Below, in pieces: positions 5,131 through 5,321 of a stretch of 5,321 nt of DNA. A model generated the notes under the pieces. That model ran no database searches. It saw only the letters and a program-made list of their open reading frames with translations, and was not told the DNA's origin. How positions within the stretch are numbered: the first letter of the stretch is position 1; each line of letters opens with the position of its first letter. Source of the DNA: Acidimicrobiales bacterium (GTDB lineage: Bacteria; Actinomycetota; Acidimicrobiia; Acidimicrobiales; Palsa-688); NCBI GenBank assembly GCA_019241495.1, contig JAFAWZ010000252.1, positions 1 to 5,321 of the forward strand. Reading direction: 5' to 3'. Position numbers and translations under genes: made by a program.

Positions 5131-5147
5131 CTGCACAGATCGTGCAG
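5131..5147. other. Small perfect hairpin beside the IS end
   Basis: CTGCAC (5131-5136) and GTGCAG (5142-5147) form a perfect 6-bp stem with a 5-nt loop. It ends exactly 8 bases before the left end of the insertion sequence at 5156. It could be a second stop signal for the cold-shock transcript or a feature of the insertion target. Confidence 0.4.
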
Positions 5148-5208
5148 ACTAACGAGGCTCTTCGCGTCTGAGTAGGATCGGTAGCTCGGCCAGGGTCCAC
5201 CAACGCGG

Positions 5209-5267
5209 GCAGGGGTCCCGCAATCGTCGTGCTGTTCGAAGGCATTGACGATCAGGAGGACCCCTGC
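5209..5267 (+). promoter_or_regulatory. Nested hairpin over the transposase ribosome binding site
   Basis: GCAGGGGTCC (5209-5218) and GGACCCCTGC (5258-5267) are perfectly complementary over 10 bp. The second arm ends at the base before the GTG start and includes the last two bases of the AGGAGG site (5254-5259). Inside, ATCGTC (5223-5228) pairs with GACGAT (5247-5252), extendable by a G-U. Transcripts that include both arms should hide the start region. Confidence 0.6.
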
Positions 5268-5321
5268 GTGAGTGACGGTATCGGTCTGGCCGAGGCGATG
5301 TTGGGACTGTCGGGCTTTCGG
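5268..5321 (+). CDS. ISL3-family transposase, first 18 codons
   Basis: A GTG start 8 nt after AGGAGG opens a frame reading MSDGIGLAEAMLGLSGFR up to the window edge. This N-terminus is very like the MSDGxGLAEAxLGLDGFRV opening I recall for actinobacterial ISL3-family transposases, the DDE enzymes that cut and join the element's ends. In those proteins a Cys zinc finger follows, then a helix-turn-helix and the catalytic domain, all outside the window. With 18 residues the family call rests on the opening motif and on the IS-like end upstream. Whether the full gene is intact cannot be told here. Confidence 0.65.
   Translation, partial: MSDGIGLAEAMLGLSGFR

Larger units (their letters stand above)
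5156..5321 (+). mobile_element. Left end of an ISL3-type insertion sequence
   Basis: The sequence GGCTCTTCGCGT at 5156 resembles the terminal inverted repeat I recall for ISL3-family elements. It is followed, after a 100-nt leader, by a GTG-initiated frame that matches the start of actinobacterial ISL3 transposases. The element runs off the window, so the right end and the transposase body are not visible. ISL3 elements usually make 8-bp target duplications; ACTAACGA (5148-5155) would be the left copy. The exact left boundary is inferred from the terminal motif. Confidence 0.65.

Noticed and set aside
5020..5175. Minus-one frameshift extension of the cold-shock protein into a 50-residue tail
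   Set aside because: No slippery heptamer is visible at the stop, the protein is already complete, and the tail would be read through a 13-bp hairpin.

Overview
The window is GC-rich DNA that looks like a high-GC actinobacterium, possibly of the Acidimicrobiia. The evidence is a zinc-type ribosomal protein S18 of actinobacterial character, GTG starts, near-random GC-rich antisense frames, and an ISL3-type transposase start resembling actinobacterial copies. No taxonomic marker here is decisive, so the placement is an inference.

Layout. Bases 1-492 (+) are the 3' end of an HtrA/DegP-like serine protease: the catalytic Ser motif plus one PDZ domain. Converging on it (515-1000, -) is a small DUF1269-type glycine-zipper membrane protein. 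Upstream of that, on the same strand, lie a lipoprotein with an Ig-like C-terminal domain (1133-1702, -) and a large secreted phosphoesterase of the AcpA/phospholipase C family (1738-3861, -). These two probably form a short operon read phosphoesterase then lipoprotein, ending at a hairpin with a U-tract at 1086-1115. The phosphoesterase promoter region (3934-3966) carries tandem 11-bp units resembling an actinobacterial PHO box, so the pair may be a phosphate-starvation system. The phosphoesterase itself carries a roughly 240-residue insert between two of its conserved motifs.

The right half is a divergent pair: rpsR (4078-4554, -), encoding an S18 with a long RGG-like and acidic C-terminal tail, and a cold-shock gene (4820-5023, +). 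The cold-shock gene has a perfect TATAAT box and a leader of about 105 nt. That leader contains three hairpins and a segment complementary to its own Shine-Dalgarno sequence. A perfect 13-bp hairpin follows the gene.

The last 166 bases (5156-5321) are the left end of an ISL3-type insertion sequence. It consists of a terminal sequence, a leader with a 10-bp perfect stem covering part of the ribosome binding site, and the first 18 codons of the transposase. No gene-free stretch exceeds 300 bases. The longest are 4555-4819 (both divergent promoters and the cold-shock leader), 5024-5267 (terminator, small hairpin and IS leader) and 3862-4077 (PHO-box-like repeats and a possible rpsR terminator).
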